From: Gnetum montanum
Lineage: Eukaryota; Streptophyta; Gnetopsida; Gnetales; Gnetaceae
Length of the DNA stretch: 64,000 nucleotides
NCBI GenBank assembly: GCA_015680685.1
Contig: MNCI01035832.1
Span: 984,291 to 1,048,290 of the forward strand
Reading direction: 5' to 3'
Part shown: piece by piece, positions 10,435 through 22,367 of the stretch
Numbering within the stretch: the first letter of the stretch is position 1
Layout: each line of letters begins with the position of its first letter
Program-made: the position numbers and the translations under genes
Notes under the pieces: model-generated
The model's input: only the letters and a program-made list of their open reading frames with translations
Told to the model about the DNA's origin: nothing
The model's database searches: none

Positions 10435-12640
10435 TGAAAATTCATCCTTGAGTGAACAAAAGAAGGAAAAAGTTCTTTACAAAATATTGGGAAGGTATGG
10501 GATTATTGACTAACTAACTGACACACAAACTGACTCAGATCAAACAAACAAATGCTAGGTGCATAAGTATATGGATTTACAATCTTTTACAAAATTTGAT
10601 GTTCATGAAAAAAAATTCAACACCCTGGAAAAAATTAACATCCAAACCCCATTGGCATCTTAAAAATGAGGGAGAAGATTAAAAGGTCCCAGAGAGGTTC
10701 CATTGCATGGCTTCTACTACCTACTCCTCAGGTTGTTCAGGCTATTAACTCCTTCCCGTTCTAGTTTGCTTATCCTTTGGTTGGCATAGTTTCACTTGCA
10801 ATCCATACTTCACTTTTGGTACCATTTATAATCACAATAGAATCAAGGATTAGCATGCAATCTATAACTTATAACATATAGGTACCTTGTCTCTCTTGGG
10901 TGGTTACACTTAGCTAAGTTGTGATTATAATAGATTGACTATTTTAATATTATTTAATTTTTGTGACTACTAAAGTTTGTTGGAAGGTTTTAACCTCATA
11001 AATTGATGATTTTAATGTTATTTCATTAGTTAAACTTTTGTGAGAGTTAGAAATTTTTTTAAAAAAATTTCATCAAAAACTGTGGCCCCCACAAGTTAAA
11101 GCTTAACTCCAATAGAAGTAGGACTAAAACATGAGGTGAATTGAAAAATCAGTTAAACATTTATGGCTCTGGAATGTTTTGGGATCTAAAAATTATCAAC
11201 ATTAAAGTTAAGGAAGAAACAAGAAGTTTTAACACAACTTGAAGTTCTTGGAGAGCCAGAAAAGCCATGAACATGATGAAATGCTTGAAGAGCAATAAAT
11301 AATTCACAACAAAAAGACGTTTGCATTGGAGAACATTGTGAAGGAGTGCACAATTAGATGTCACTGAGGGGACACACAAAGGATTTGATTGTAAAAATTC
11401 CTGAGGATAAAGAACTTAACTAGTCCATCCAAGAGGTATGCAAGTGGGTCCTTCCTAAAGCAAGCTCATGTCCTTAATGTCCTTGCATGCCTTTAAACCA
11501 AGGAGTCCATGGGCCCCATGGTTGATTAATGGTTGTGGAAAGTTAAGGACTAAATCCTATAAGAATCTACTTAAGAATTTGGACACATCAAACTAATACA
11601 TTAAACAAGACCATGAAAACCCAATAGTGAGGTGAGTTACGGAAAGCAATAGCGAATGGAAGAGAAAGTGGAATGGAGTCTTGAATTGTGATAACATGAA
11701 GTTCCTTGTGGATCTTATGGTTAAGATGACTTGATAAATTCCATCCTTAGTCTAGATCAAAACTAACCACTTCCAGTGACTTCGCATTGATACTCTCAAA
11801 CCAATCCATCCCCTCGAGATGCAAGAATGCTCTCACAGATTCATCACCATTCCTTATTGAGAAAAAAAGAGAAGCAGGATGTGAGAAAGGGCCTTAGAGG
11901 GGACCTTCAAGCATGGGTAACATGTATTTCTAGTTCCATAACCAATGCTTGTAGTCCGTTATTGAGTGTAAGGAGTGTGCTTTGAATTCTCATTGATTTT
12001 TTTATGAGTTTTATGTTTTTATGATTTTTGGATGAGAATCACACCATGCAAAGACTTTTAGCTTCTTATTATTAGTTGACATTGGAATTGTAAGAAATCC
12101 ATGAAAACACTCATGCACTTAAGAGGGTAGGAAAGTATAGAGAGCATTAAATCCTCTTGCAGTCATACCCTTATCAATCCATTTAATCCTTCCCAAGTTT
12201 GGAAACTACAAAGATCACAAGTTTGTTAAAAGTTTTATTAAGGAAGAGACCTCATATTTTCAAAACAACTAACACCATAGAGTTTGTTGATGGGTAGATG
12301 ACATGGACTCACTGCTTATTTCAAGAAAAAGAAACCATGTCTTAGTTATCAATACTAAAATTCAAAGATAGAATCCATACATTAGCAATCAAACAACATT
12401 ATAGTACAAACCACCATTAATAGTAGCCACAATTGCATTATGTCCTATTGGCAAAAAATGAAAAAGAAGATAAAATAAACACAAGAAAAACATAAGAGAA
12501 ATTCAATCCAAATAAAATAAAATATAGAAAAAATTGTACAATATGTAAGAAAGAGAAAAAATGTACTAACGATGTTGTAAAATAAAAAATGGTGTAAAAC
12601 AAAAAGATGTAGAAAACAAAAAAGTGTAAAAATTGAGGAG
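10435..12640 (-). other. M1 noncoding region with a stub of the third ORF
   Basis: About 10690-10825 aligns with the first codons of the third ORF of M2 (start at 35071). The other roughly 2.5 kb of that ORF is missing, so M1 carries an internal deletion. The rest aligns with the noncoding stretch of M2 (35072-37080), including the A-loop stem-loop at 11973-12046. The short frames here are not genes. Confidence 0.65.
11973..12046 (-). ncRNA. Family stem-loop with A-rich loop, M1 copy
   Basis: GTGTG pairs with CACAC and ATTCTCAT pairs with ATGAGAAT, separated by the conserved CTTTGA bulge. On the sense (minus) strand the loop is A-rich. It is homologous to the structures at 22201, 36382 and 58961. 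Its function is unknown. Confidence 0.5.
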
Positions 12641-12653
12641 CCATTTTGTATAA

Positions 12654-14000
12654 TCAGAATGGATAACTATCTCCCCCATGATTGAGTTGGAAGGAGGAGA
12701 TCCAAAATACTGAGCATACTTGTCCATCTAAGGAGGTGTTGTGGTCACTACCTCTCTTAGGATCATGTAAAGGTTTGATTTGTTGTATGTTGACCAACAA
12801 TTTCTTATTTGGGCTTTCAAGTTTGTAGATCAACATTGACTTAGAAGGAAAGATTTCATAGATGATGTAAGGCCCTTCTCACAACATTTGGAACTTAGTT
12901 CATTGTAGCACATGTGTGGGGCTCCAATAAAGGACCTTATCTCCTAGTTGAAATTTTACTTTCCTTATTTTAAGGTCATGGCACTACTTGTTGAATGCCT
13001 TGTGCAACTCGTTAGATGATAGGGCCAACAATTTGTTCTCATCTAGCAAGTTGAGGTTCATTAGTCTTTCTTTCTATGCTAGAATTAGATCATAGTCAAG
13101 ATTACAAGCTATTGATAGTGCATGGAGCTTGAATTAAAAGAGTTGGTAGTTTTCCGTACACTAGCTCATAAGGAGAATAGCATATAAGAAGTTTCCAAGT
13201 TGAGTGATAGGTCCAAAGGGCATCATTGAATTTCATGCTACACTCTCTTCTATATTTACTAACTATTCTTATTAAGATCTTAGTGATTTTCCTATATGTT
13301 AACTCTACTTAACCATTGGCTTGGGAGTAGTAGGGTGTTAATTTATGTTCTACCTCTAAGCATTGCATGAGCTTCCAAAAGGTAGTGCCTATAAAGTGAG
13401 TGCCATTATCATAAATAACTACACGTGACATACCAAACCTATTTACAACATGTTGTTCTACAAACTGAGCAGTTGTGGAAGGTGTACAGTCAATGATGGC
13501 TACTGCTTGTACCCATTTTGTACAATAGTTAACAAAAACTATGATGTACACCTTTTCATTTAACATGGGTGTGATGGGACCCATGAAGTCAATGCCCTAG
13601 ATGTTGAAGGGTTCTAGTGGTTGGATCCATTACTGAGGATCCTCCATATAAGAAGTCATTCCACCATCATGTTGGTAGTAATCACAAGAGCAGACAAAGT
13701 AGTAAGCATCCTTGAAGAGTGTTGGCCAATAATATCCTACCATCAAGATCTTAATTCTCATGTATCTCTAAGCATAGTGACCCCCACAAGGACCTTTGTG
13801 AGTGTCTTGAAGAATGTGTAGTTGATCAATATCAAGAACACACCAACAAACCAGGCCATAAACACACACCTTGTAAAGGTGTCTATTGATCTCCATGAAG
13901 CATTTTTCCTTATGCAAAAACTATTATTTTTTCCTATTATCTAGCTCCTATGGCATCTCCTAAGTGAGAAGATAGGTGAGAATGCCATCATACCAGTTAG
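12654..14000 (-). pseudogene. M1 integrase
   Basis: On the minus strand the core reads MGPITPMLNEKVYIIVFVNY, TKWVQAVAI, NRFGMSRVVIYDNGTHF and TPYYSQANG. These carry the second catalytic Asp (DNGTHF) and the region before the catalytic Glu. The C-terminal part (KLESPNKKLLVN, QQIKPLHD) lies at 12654-12836. No chromodomain follows, which excludes a typical chromovirus. Stops and frameshifts interrupt the N-terminal zinc-binding part. Confidence 0.8.
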
Positions 14001-15187
14001 GCTTATTGGGCACTTGTCCATTTATAGCTCCAGCAAAGAGGAGTTCATTAGGAAATTGATTAGAAAGTGGGCCCTCCTTCTCTTTGTTATCCCATCTCAA
14101 CTAAGACAAGTGATTAGCAACTGCATTCTTGGTTCCCTTTTGATCTACCATCATAAGATCAAATTCCTACAAGATCACGAGCCACCATATGATATGAGGG
14201 CTCATTGTTGTTTTGTTCATGAGGAAGTAGATTACACTATGGTCTATGTGCATTAATGCCTCGTACCCAAGCACATAGTGCCTGAATTTCTCTAAGACAA
14301 AAACACCACTACCATCAATTCTTTCTCTATTGTGGTGTAATTCAATAGTACACCCACAGTGCTTCAACTCATGTAGTGGATGTAATAAGGAAATTTCTGA
14401 TTGTCCAACTAAATGAGTCTTACTCCCAAGGCATAATTTAATGCATCTATCATGATGTGAAATGATTTGGATCAATCAGGTGCTTGTAGAATTGTAGTTT
14501 CTACAAGCTTCTACTTAAGTTGCTAAACTGTATTCTTGCATTCCTTAGTCTAGATAAATGGAGAATCCTTATTTGTAAGCTCCACCAATGGTTTAGCAAT
14601 CTTAGAGAAATTCTCTATGAATCGCTAGTAGTATCTAGTGTGGCCAAGGAATGATTGGACATCTTCGATAATTTCTAGTTAGTGGGTAATTCCTTGGATG
14701 ACCCTTATTTTCTTAGGTCTACCTCAACACCTTTTTTAGATATTCTATGTCCTAAAAAAATGCCTTCCTTGATCATAAAATGACTTTTCTACCAATTAAG
14801 CTAAAGGTTTATCTCCATACATCTTTTCAGCACTTGCTCAAGATGATCTAGGGCTTGCTCAAATGTAGCCCCATAGGTGGAGAAGTCGTTGATGAATAAT
14901 TTCACCTTGCTACCAATCTACTATTGAAAGATTCTTAGGACAAGGCATTGGAAGGTTGTAGGAGCATTACATAGGCTGAATGGCATCTTTATGTATGCAA
15001 AGTCCTTAAGAAACTTGTGAACATGATTTTGGCTTGATTCTTAGATGTAATTTGAATTTGGTTATAGGCACTATAACCATTTAAAAATCTGTAAAAGTAA
15101 TTCCCAGAGATGATGTCCAACACCTAGTGCATAAATGTCAATGGAAAATGATCTTTGTAAGTCATCATGTTCCATAGCCTAAAGTCG
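14001..15187 (-). pseudogene. M1 RNase H and 3' half of reverse transcriptase
   Basis: RNase H landmarks include FVLEKFRHYVLGYEALM and DHSVIYFLMNK (14167-14475). The RT active-site stretch reads FINDFSTYG at about 14890, where the family has FMDDFSTYG, so the first catalytic Asp is Asn. Sequence homologous to M2 stops at about 15187, where the P1 LTR remnant begins. Confidence 0.75.
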
Positions 15188-15189
15188 CA

Positions 15190-15243
15190 TGTGAACGCCC
15201 GTGATTCTCATGGTTGGGCGTAGGGGTACCTAGCCACTCATCA
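15190..15243 (+). repeat. P1 5' LTR remnant (last 54 bp)
   Basis: The text from GTGAACGCCCGTGATTC to CCACTCATCA is almost identical to the last 43 bp of the 3' LTR (27447-27489), and it is followed at once by the primer site. The remaining roughly 700 bp of the LTR is missing, and M1 RT sequence joins directly. Confidence 0.8.
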
Positions 15244-15244
15244 T

Positions 15245-15264
15245 TGGCACCATTGCTAGGGGAC
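15245..15264 (+). other. P1 primer-binding site (tRNA-Asp type)
   Basis: TGGCACCATTGCTAGGGGAC follows the LTR end. It resembles TGGCGCCGTTGCCGGGGA, the complement of the plant tRNA-Asp 3' end, with CpG sites changed to CpA or TpG. The same site occurs in M2 and M3. Confidence 0.7.
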
Positions 15265-15408
15265 TATTAGTCTTACATGCATTATTTAACCTTAGCAAAA
15301 TTATCATTCACATCATTGGAATGGACCTAGGATAGTAAAATCTACACACACTAGGTGGACTAAGTAAAAAGTAAGGTACACCAATTAGTGGATCATCTAA
15401 TATCCAAC

Positions 15409-17327
15409 ATGTCTTCTTCTCACAAGCGAGATGGATCCAACCCACCAGTGCCACAAGAATGTCAAGTGGTATACACACATCTAGATGAATATGTCACTGA
15501 CTTCACCTTCATCCTACATTAGGATGACCATCTGTGTTGGTGGGACATAGAACAAACATCATACTATTGCTTGACCGATCAGCTCCTGGAATGCTGTTTC
15601 ACAATCTTGCCAGACTAGGCATCCAGGACCATGGTGTGGAGTACATCATGGAGGACCATGACTACTGGGACTATCATCCCACTGAGGCCCAATGGGTACT
15701 AGACCAGTAGCAAGCAGAATGATATGAACACATGAAGGGGAAATAGTTTAGTAATCCCTTATTCTTGCAAGGGCTGCAGGACGATGGGGAACCTATCTTT
15801 CATGATTCCCATTCGGCTGAACTTCCTTTGGGGCATTAGATCATTCAGTCCATCATCTAGAACAAGCAATCAAGTGACTGAGATCCCTAGGAGGATGGAG
15901 GATCACGTAGGAGAGGCCACAGCACAAGCAAAGATGGGCAGGAAGATCAAGGCTACCATCAGAGCAAAGGGGAAGATCAACACTGGGGTAGTGGCAATTC
16001 CTCTCCCTCTTCTCCATCTTCTTGATCCCCTCTACTTTCATCCAGTTCAAACTTTGATCATAACCATGGTAGAAAGGAGCAAGGTGATGGTGGTCGTAAG
16101 GACTGAAGGGAATGGCATGAGAAAGCACATGAACAATCACACGAGGCTCATCGTCATGAAAGAAGATGCAGCCTAAATCGTCATAGACATTATGGCCTTC
16201 AGCAGGACTATGACTTAGATGAACCATTGTTGGCAACTCAAAACAGGCTCCATATCACCGACACAATTCATATACCCAGCAAGCACTTGAGAGATAGTCG
16301 AATCAAATGCATTAACATGAACAACATTCCCAGATTTGAAGGGGGATACAATTGTGATCTGCAAACTCACCTGCAAGCATTTCATGATGCTTGCACCTTG
16401 CAGAACATTGATAATGATTGGCAAAAACTTAAGCTTTTCCCTCACACACTCATCACTGAAGCAAAGAGCTGGTACTAGTCTTTGGAACCAGAATCAATCA
16501 AAACATGGAGTACGATGTTGGAGATCTTCAATGACAAGTATCAAACCCACTCCAAAGTGGCGAACCTGAGACGCCAAATCCAAGGGTGGAAGCAAGGTAG
16601 TCATGAATCCTTCGATGCAGCCATGAGCAGATACTACTCACTATTGCATTGATGCCCTAGTCATGTCTACTCTCAGTGGGCATAGCTTCGCCATATCATT
16701 GATGGGCTCCACTTTGAAATTAGAAAGACCCTTGGTGTGTATGCCCAAGGACGACTATCAAAACTAAGGGTCCATCAACTACAGCACCTAATTGAGCAAG
16801 TGGCTAAAGAAGAGGGGGAACTCAGAAAGAAGGAAAGTGTAGAGGAGTTTAATTGGGATCCCTCCATCAGAAAGAGGGAGGTTCAATTTTCTGAAGATGA
16901 GGATGAATCACCACTAGATGCAGCGGTGAACTGAAAAACCTTGCCCCTACAAAAATTTTCCTCTGAAATATCGCCAAAGTTTGACAAGATGTGGGACTCT
17001 TTGGATGAAAAATTTCAAAGTGTTTTGAAAATCATAGAGGAGTCCAAAGAGCAAGGTAATGATTGTGATCAGCATAGTAAGAAAGAAGCTGAATGTGCCC
17101 ACGATAAAGGTAAGGGCAAAGTTGTTGTAGCAGAACAAGTTGCAGACTCTGACACAGAGGTAGATGATGAATGTGGCATATGCCAATACGAACATCCTAA
17201 AGGGTGTTGTCCCATGGTGTCACATCTACAAGAGTATGGGGTGTATGCGTTGAATCCTCACTTGGAAAAAAGGCAAACACCTCGAAGATTACCTTACCCA
17301 CAAGGCAACCCCAGGCAGTTCCACTAG
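15409..17327 (+). pseudogene. P1 gag
   Basis: It starts MSSSHKRDGS, as in M3. After a frameshift and low-complexity charged sequence, the retrotransposon gag domain reads NMNNIPRFEGGYN, LQAFHDACTLQNIDNDWQ, then FDAAMSRYYSLLH and the basic/acidic EEGELRKKESVEEFNWDPS. A coiled stretch (KFDKMWDSLDEKF) precedes an acidic segment and the variant zinc knuckle CGICQYEHPKGCC (17172-17211). The knuckle is one residue shorter between the second Cys and His than the usual CX2CX4HX4C. Several in-frame stops occur (for example after SWY and at 16932). Confidence 0.85.
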
Positions 17328-18395
17328 CAGCAAGGTTATTATCCAAGTGGAGCACCGTCGCAACCTTACGAATACTTTCAATAGTGGTAGCATTCACAAG
17401 CATGGGGGATGCCACCTCCAAGGAAGCAGTACCCTTATTGATAGCCAAATCCCTACGAGTACTACGTTCAGCAACCAGTCTCTCCACGGGACTCTTCCAA
17501 TCATGCAACCTTTCAGAATTACTGCCACCCCCCGAAATATTTTTGACCAAAATCTCCATCACCTAGGGGTGAAGGCCCACATCTTTACTATCCTCTATCA
17601 TCTTCTTTTGTCATCTCTACTCAAAAACACCCCACTTAGTTACCACCTGCTCCACCTATGCAAGGGGAAATCCCACCACAACCACAACAATGCAACACTA
17701 CGAGGGTTGTCAACCTACAACCAGCTCCTCAACCGAGTGGATGGAAAGTGAAGCCACGCAAACATCCCCTTTTTCGGCCCAATAACCTAAACATACCGTC
17801 ACACACACCTGTGGCTAGTGCCTTTGAATCTCAAATCTCCTCCACTGTTCCATCCTTCGAGAAGCCTTCAAACCAAATGCCCTCCAACATACAAACGGTC
17901 ATGCTCACACATGCGGTGATCGGCTAGATAAAGGTAGGTCATCTTCCCCAGAAATTGACTAATCTAGGAATCCCCCTCATTTATCTTCAGGTGGTAGGAA
18001 ATGAGCCATGTAAAACCCTTTTGGATTCGAGGTCGGAAGTCAACTTGATTTCACATAACATGTACAAGACTTGGAACCTACACCCATTAAAGAAGAGAAA
18101 CATTTGGCTTGAATTGGCAGACCAATCCATTACTGTTCCCTTGGGATTAGTGGAGGACATTATGATCACCATTTGTGGGTGGTCCTATCCTACTTATTTC
18201 CTTATCATCCATGTTAAGAATTGTAAGGGGAACTTCCCAATAATAATGGGAAGAGCCTGGCTGAGCATAGTGGATGAAAGACTAGGATTCCAAGATCTTT
18301 CCCTTGAAATTTCAAAGGAAAATCCTTTTGGGAAGATCGAGAAGAAGCGCATTCCATGCATCGTGTACAGTGACTCTGGCTGCAATTGTGTGTAG
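17328..18395 (+). pseudogene. P1 proline/glutamine-rich linker and aspartic protease
   Basis: The linker is rich in Pro, Gln and Tyr and carries stops. The retropepsin begins near 17955: YLQVVGNEPCKTLLDS, RSEVNLISHNMYKTWNL, ELADQSITVPLGLVED and FPIIMGRAWLS. The active-site triad that is normally Asp-Ser-Gly reads Asp-Ser-Arg, which should abolish catalysis. The closing IIMGRAWL matches the usual IILGRPFL flap-side element of plant gypsy proteases. Confidence 0.85.
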
Positions 18396-18781
18396 TAGCT
18401 ATGGTCCGCTAAGCGAACATCTATTCAAGCATGCAGTCGATGTACTGAGGAATCGCAAGTCCAACAATGCCTGTACGCAGCAACCACAACTCAAGAAGGC
18501 ACCCAGTGGCTGACCATTGATCCTGCTAGTAGCATTATATGCATGGAACCATCTGAGGGGCTTGTACGCACCTACATAGAAAGCATGAATCATTTAGAAG
18601 AGGTTCATCAACAAGTATCCACTGTCGATGACCATGATGATTGGGGAAAGTTGCAAATCCCTGAAAGTTTCAAACAAGAGCCATTGGAACTCAAACCCTT
18701 ACCAGCCCACCTAGAATATGCATTTTTACAAAATGGGAAACCAGTGATTATCAATGCCACCCTTGCTCCTGAACAAAAGTG

Positions 18782-19700
18782 AAAGTTATTGAAGGTGGTG
18801 AACAAATGGGAAGCTGCTTTTGCATGGTCATATCTTGAATTAACAAGAGTGGATCCCAGGGTTTGCCAACATCAGATTTGTATCAATCCCTCCATGAAGC
18901 CACGAAGACAACCACAAAGATGATTGAACCCCAAATTGAAGCAGGTTGTCAAAGATGAAATCAAGCAGTTGCTAAAAGTGGGGTTCATCTACTCTATTGC
19001 TAATAGCGAATGGGTCAGTCCACTCATTATTATGCCAAAGAAGGATGGAAAATGGAGGGTCTATATAGATTTCTGATTGCTCAACATGGCTACCTTCAAA
19101 GATCACTTCCCACTTCCATTTTTGGAGTAAGTGTTGGATACCATTGCGAGGCATCATTATTACAGCTTTTTGGATGGTTATAGTGGCTATAAAAAATCCA
19201 AATTGCACCAAAAGGCTAGGCCAAGACAACCTTCACAAGTCCCTGGCGGACTTTTGCATACAAAAAGATGCCTTTTGGCCTATGTAATGCACCTGCCACT
19301 TTCCAATGCCTTGTCCTTAGCATCTTCTAACAGCAAATTAGCAATGGGGTAGAAGTTTTCATGAATGAATTCTCTACCTATGGGGCCACATTTGATCAAG
19401 CCTTGGACCTCCTTGAGCAAGTTCTGAAAAGATGTGTGGAAACTAATATACGGCTCAACTAGTAGAAAATCCACTTAATGGTCCAAGAGGGCATTGTGCT
19501 AGGGCACCGTATTTCATAAACAAGGATTAGTGTGGATCCTGAAAAAAATCAAGATCATCCAAGGAATTACCAGGCCACCAAGCACTGTAAAAGATGTTTG
19601 ATCATTCCTTAGCCACACTGGTTACTACCAGCGCTTCATCAAAAATTTCTCAAAGATCGCCAAGCCGTTGGTGGAAATCATGAAGAAAGATGCTTCGTTT
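18782..19700 (+). pseudogene. P1 reverse transcriptase
   Basis: Landmarks are EIKQLLKVGFIYSI, WVSPLIIMPKKDGKWRVYIDF (interrupted by a stop), TFKDHFPLPF and YYSFLDGYSGY. After a frameshift the active-site stretch reads VFMNEFSTYG, where the family has FMDDFSTYG. Both catalytic Asp residues are therefore replaced. TGYYQRFIKNFSKIAKPL marks the connection region. At least five disruptions are present. Confidence 0.85.
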
Positions 19701-20239
19701 GTCTAGACCAGGGAATGTGAATCCACATTCTAAATGCTTAAACAAAAACTCATAGAGACTCCAGTTCTACCGGCACCTGATTGGTCCAGGCCCTTCCACA
19801 TCATGACGGATGCATCCAATTATGCATTGGGAGCCATGCTTACATAGTGGAATGATAAAAAATGCCCATACTATATTCACTATGCAAGCCGTAGCATTGT
19901 GGGCGCTTAGCCTAACTACACCACCACTGAAAAGGAGTTGACGGCGGTGGTGTTCTTCTTGGAAAAATTCTGACACTATGTGCTCGGGTACAAGGTGTTC
20001 ATGCATACCGACCACAGTGCCATCCAATTCTGATGAACAAACCAGTGGTGAGCCCCCATATCATACGGTGGCTAGTGATTCTTCAAGAATTTGACCTCAC
20101 TATGGTAGATCGGAAGGGAACTAAGAATGTGGACACTGACCACTTGTCTCGGTTACGATGGGATAACACAAAAGAGGAGGAACCACTCTCTGATGAATTT
20201 CCAGATGAACTTCTCTTCGCAGGAGTCATCGATATGTAG
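19701..20239 (+). pseudogene. P1 RNase H
   Basis: PFHIMTDASNYALGAML gives the first catalytic Asp, TTTEKELTAVVFFLEKF the catalytic Glu, and VLGYKVFMHTDHSAIQF the second Asp. A frameshift follows, and the tail VVSPHIIRWLVILQEFDLT is in another frame, ending with NVDTDHLSRL. Only one RNase H domain is seen. Tat-lineage elements often have two, which argues for an Athila-like or other branch. Confidence 0.8.
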
Positions 20240-21540
20240 ATGCCCAAAGAATCACCTTGGTTCAACCACGCCCTCACCTATCTCACAACTCAGGAATTGC
20301 CAAAGGAGTGGGACCATCAGCAAAAACAAAAATTTCTCCATAAGGCTAAGCGCTTCATGGAAACCAATGGCCACCTCTATAAGGTGTGTGCAAATGGCCT
20401 AGTTTGATGGTGTCTCCCTGATTATGATACATTGCATGTCCTCTAAGATGCTCACGAGGGTCCTTGTGGGGGCCACTATGCTAGACAATGCATGGCCATT
20501 AAGATTTTCCTTGTAGGATATTACTGGCCTACAATTTTTAGGGATGCACAATGGTTTACTTGCTCCTGTGAACGATGCTAGAGAGACGGTGGGATGACTA
20601 CACAATTGGAGGAACCTCAATAGTGGATCCAAGCACTAGAGCCTTTCAACATCTAGGGCATCGACTTCATGGGTCCCATCACATCCCTGTTTAATGGAAA
20701 GGCGTATATCATCGTCGCTATGGACTACTACACAAAGTGGGCGGATGCGGCAGCCATCGTCAACTATTCCTCAAACACCGCTACACGATTCATCCAACAA
20801 CAAATTGTCAACAGGTTTGGAGTGCCACATGCACTCATCTCAGACAATGGAATACATTTCATAGGCATCACTTTTCATAAACTCATGCAACACTTAGGGG
20901 TCACCCATAAATTTACAACACCTTATCACTCCCAAGCCAACGAGTAGGCCAAAGTCACCAATAGGGAGATCACCAAAATCCTCACTTGAACCATCAGTAA
21001 ATATAGGAGGGACTGGAGCACCAAACTTAACGATGCTCTCTGGGCCTATCACTCCACTTGGAAACTTCCTATAGGTTACTCTCCCTATGAGTTAGTGTAT
21101 GGTAAGTTATCGAAACTCCCAATCCAGGTAGAACTCTGGACACTATCTACAGCCTGTGACTTAGGTCTTGATGTACCACTAGCACAACGCGAATGACTTA
21201 TCAACCTAAGTGTGCTAGATGAGAATCAATTAGTGGCCTTGTCCTCAAATGAGACCTACAAGGCCTACAAGAAAAAATGTCATGATCTTAGGATTTAGAA
21301 GGTAACATTTAGATGTGGAGATAAGGTACTCTACTGGAACCCCACACATGTACCACAATCGACCAAGTTTCAAACACTATGGGAGGGACCTTACATTGTC
21401 TCTAAAACCTTCCCATCCAGGGCCTTGCTTATACACAAACCTGAGGACCCCACTAGAACGCAGTTGGTCAATCGGCAATAATTAAAGCCTTTCTGTGAAC
21501 TTCACCTAACCAGTGCTGCTACCTCATCATCACCAGGATA
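20240..21540 (+). pseudogene. P1 integrase
   Basis: The N-terminal zinc-binding region spans DAHEGPCGGHYARQCMA and YYWPTIFRDAQWF to CERC. The core reads GIDFMGPITSLFNGKAYII, KWADAAAIVN, NRFGVPHALISDNGIHF and TPYHSQANE, followed by TAG and AKVTNREI. The first two catalytic Asp are kept. The catalytic Glu position (family QVEVTNRE) is Lys. The C-terminal part has DALWAYHSTWKLPIGYSPY, LWEGPYIVSKTFPSRALL and QLVNRQ. No chromodomain is seen. Confidence 0.88.
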
Positions 21541-22187
21541 GCCTCATTCCATTTTTTGCATCTCCTCCTTTCCACCCAGTCATGGGGGAGATCGTCCTCC
21601 ATGCTAATCCATTCTACCAAGCTCTCCATTTTTTTTGGAATTTTTTGTTTTACACCTTTTTTTTCAACATTGTTCGTACGTTTGCCAATTCTTAATAAAT
21701 TTTCCTTTTTTTAATTACTTTTCCATTTTTTTTGTTGCTCATTTATGTGTGTGTGTGTTTAATTTCCAATTGGTTGCTAATAATTCATCTTATCATCATC
21801 ATATATGGTGCAGATGGTTTTCATTGCGATGGGTCGTGTGAAATGGTCCACCTAGTTTATCTTGCTCTTGCCCTCGCATTGTTGTTCTTGGACTTTACGT
21901 CTATTTTCATCTTATAAAATCAGCAGTGAGTCCACGTCATCCACCCATTCATCAACTCCATGGTTTTCCTTCTTTTGGAAACATGCAACCCCTTCACTTA
22001 CAAACATTTTAATTGCTGTGTGACTTGTGTAGTTCCTAGACTTAGGGATGACCTAATGGTTTGAATTAGGTGTGACTTCAAGGGGAATGCAACATTCATC
22101 ATCCTCTTCTATCCCCTGGGTTACTAGTGTGTCCTTATAGATTTCTTACCACTTCACGTTCTTCCCTACAAGGAAGCTCTTGGGCAA

Positions 22188-22266
22188 TTCGACCTTGCAT
22201 GGTGTGGTCCTCATCGCACAAAATTCAAAAAAAACATGAGGATTCAAAGCACACCCCTTGGTCGAA
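22188..22266 (+). ncRNA. Family stem-loop with A-rich loop, P1 copy 1
   Basis: TTCGACC (22188-22194) pairs with GGTCGAA (22260-22266). GGTGTG (22201-22206) pairs with CACACC (22250-22255). TCCTCAT (22208-22214) pairs with ATGAGGA (22236-22242). The loop (22215-22235) is A-rich. The internal bulge TTCAAAG is conserved in all family copies. Confidence 0.6.
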
Positions 22267-22295
22267 TGCATGTAACCAAGCATGGGTCTTTGCAT

Positions 22296-22367
22296 GGTAT
22301 GGTTCCCATGAAATAACAAGAAAAATAAAAAATAAAAACCTAAATATGTGGGAATTCAAAGCACACC
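22296..22367 (+). ncRNA. Family stem-loop with A-rich loop, P1 copy 2
   Basis: GGTATGGTTCCCAT (22296-22309) pairs with ATGTGGGAA plus CACACC (22346-22367), with one bulged T. The 36-nt loop is mostly A. It appears to be a tandem duplicate of copy 1. Confidence 0.5.
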
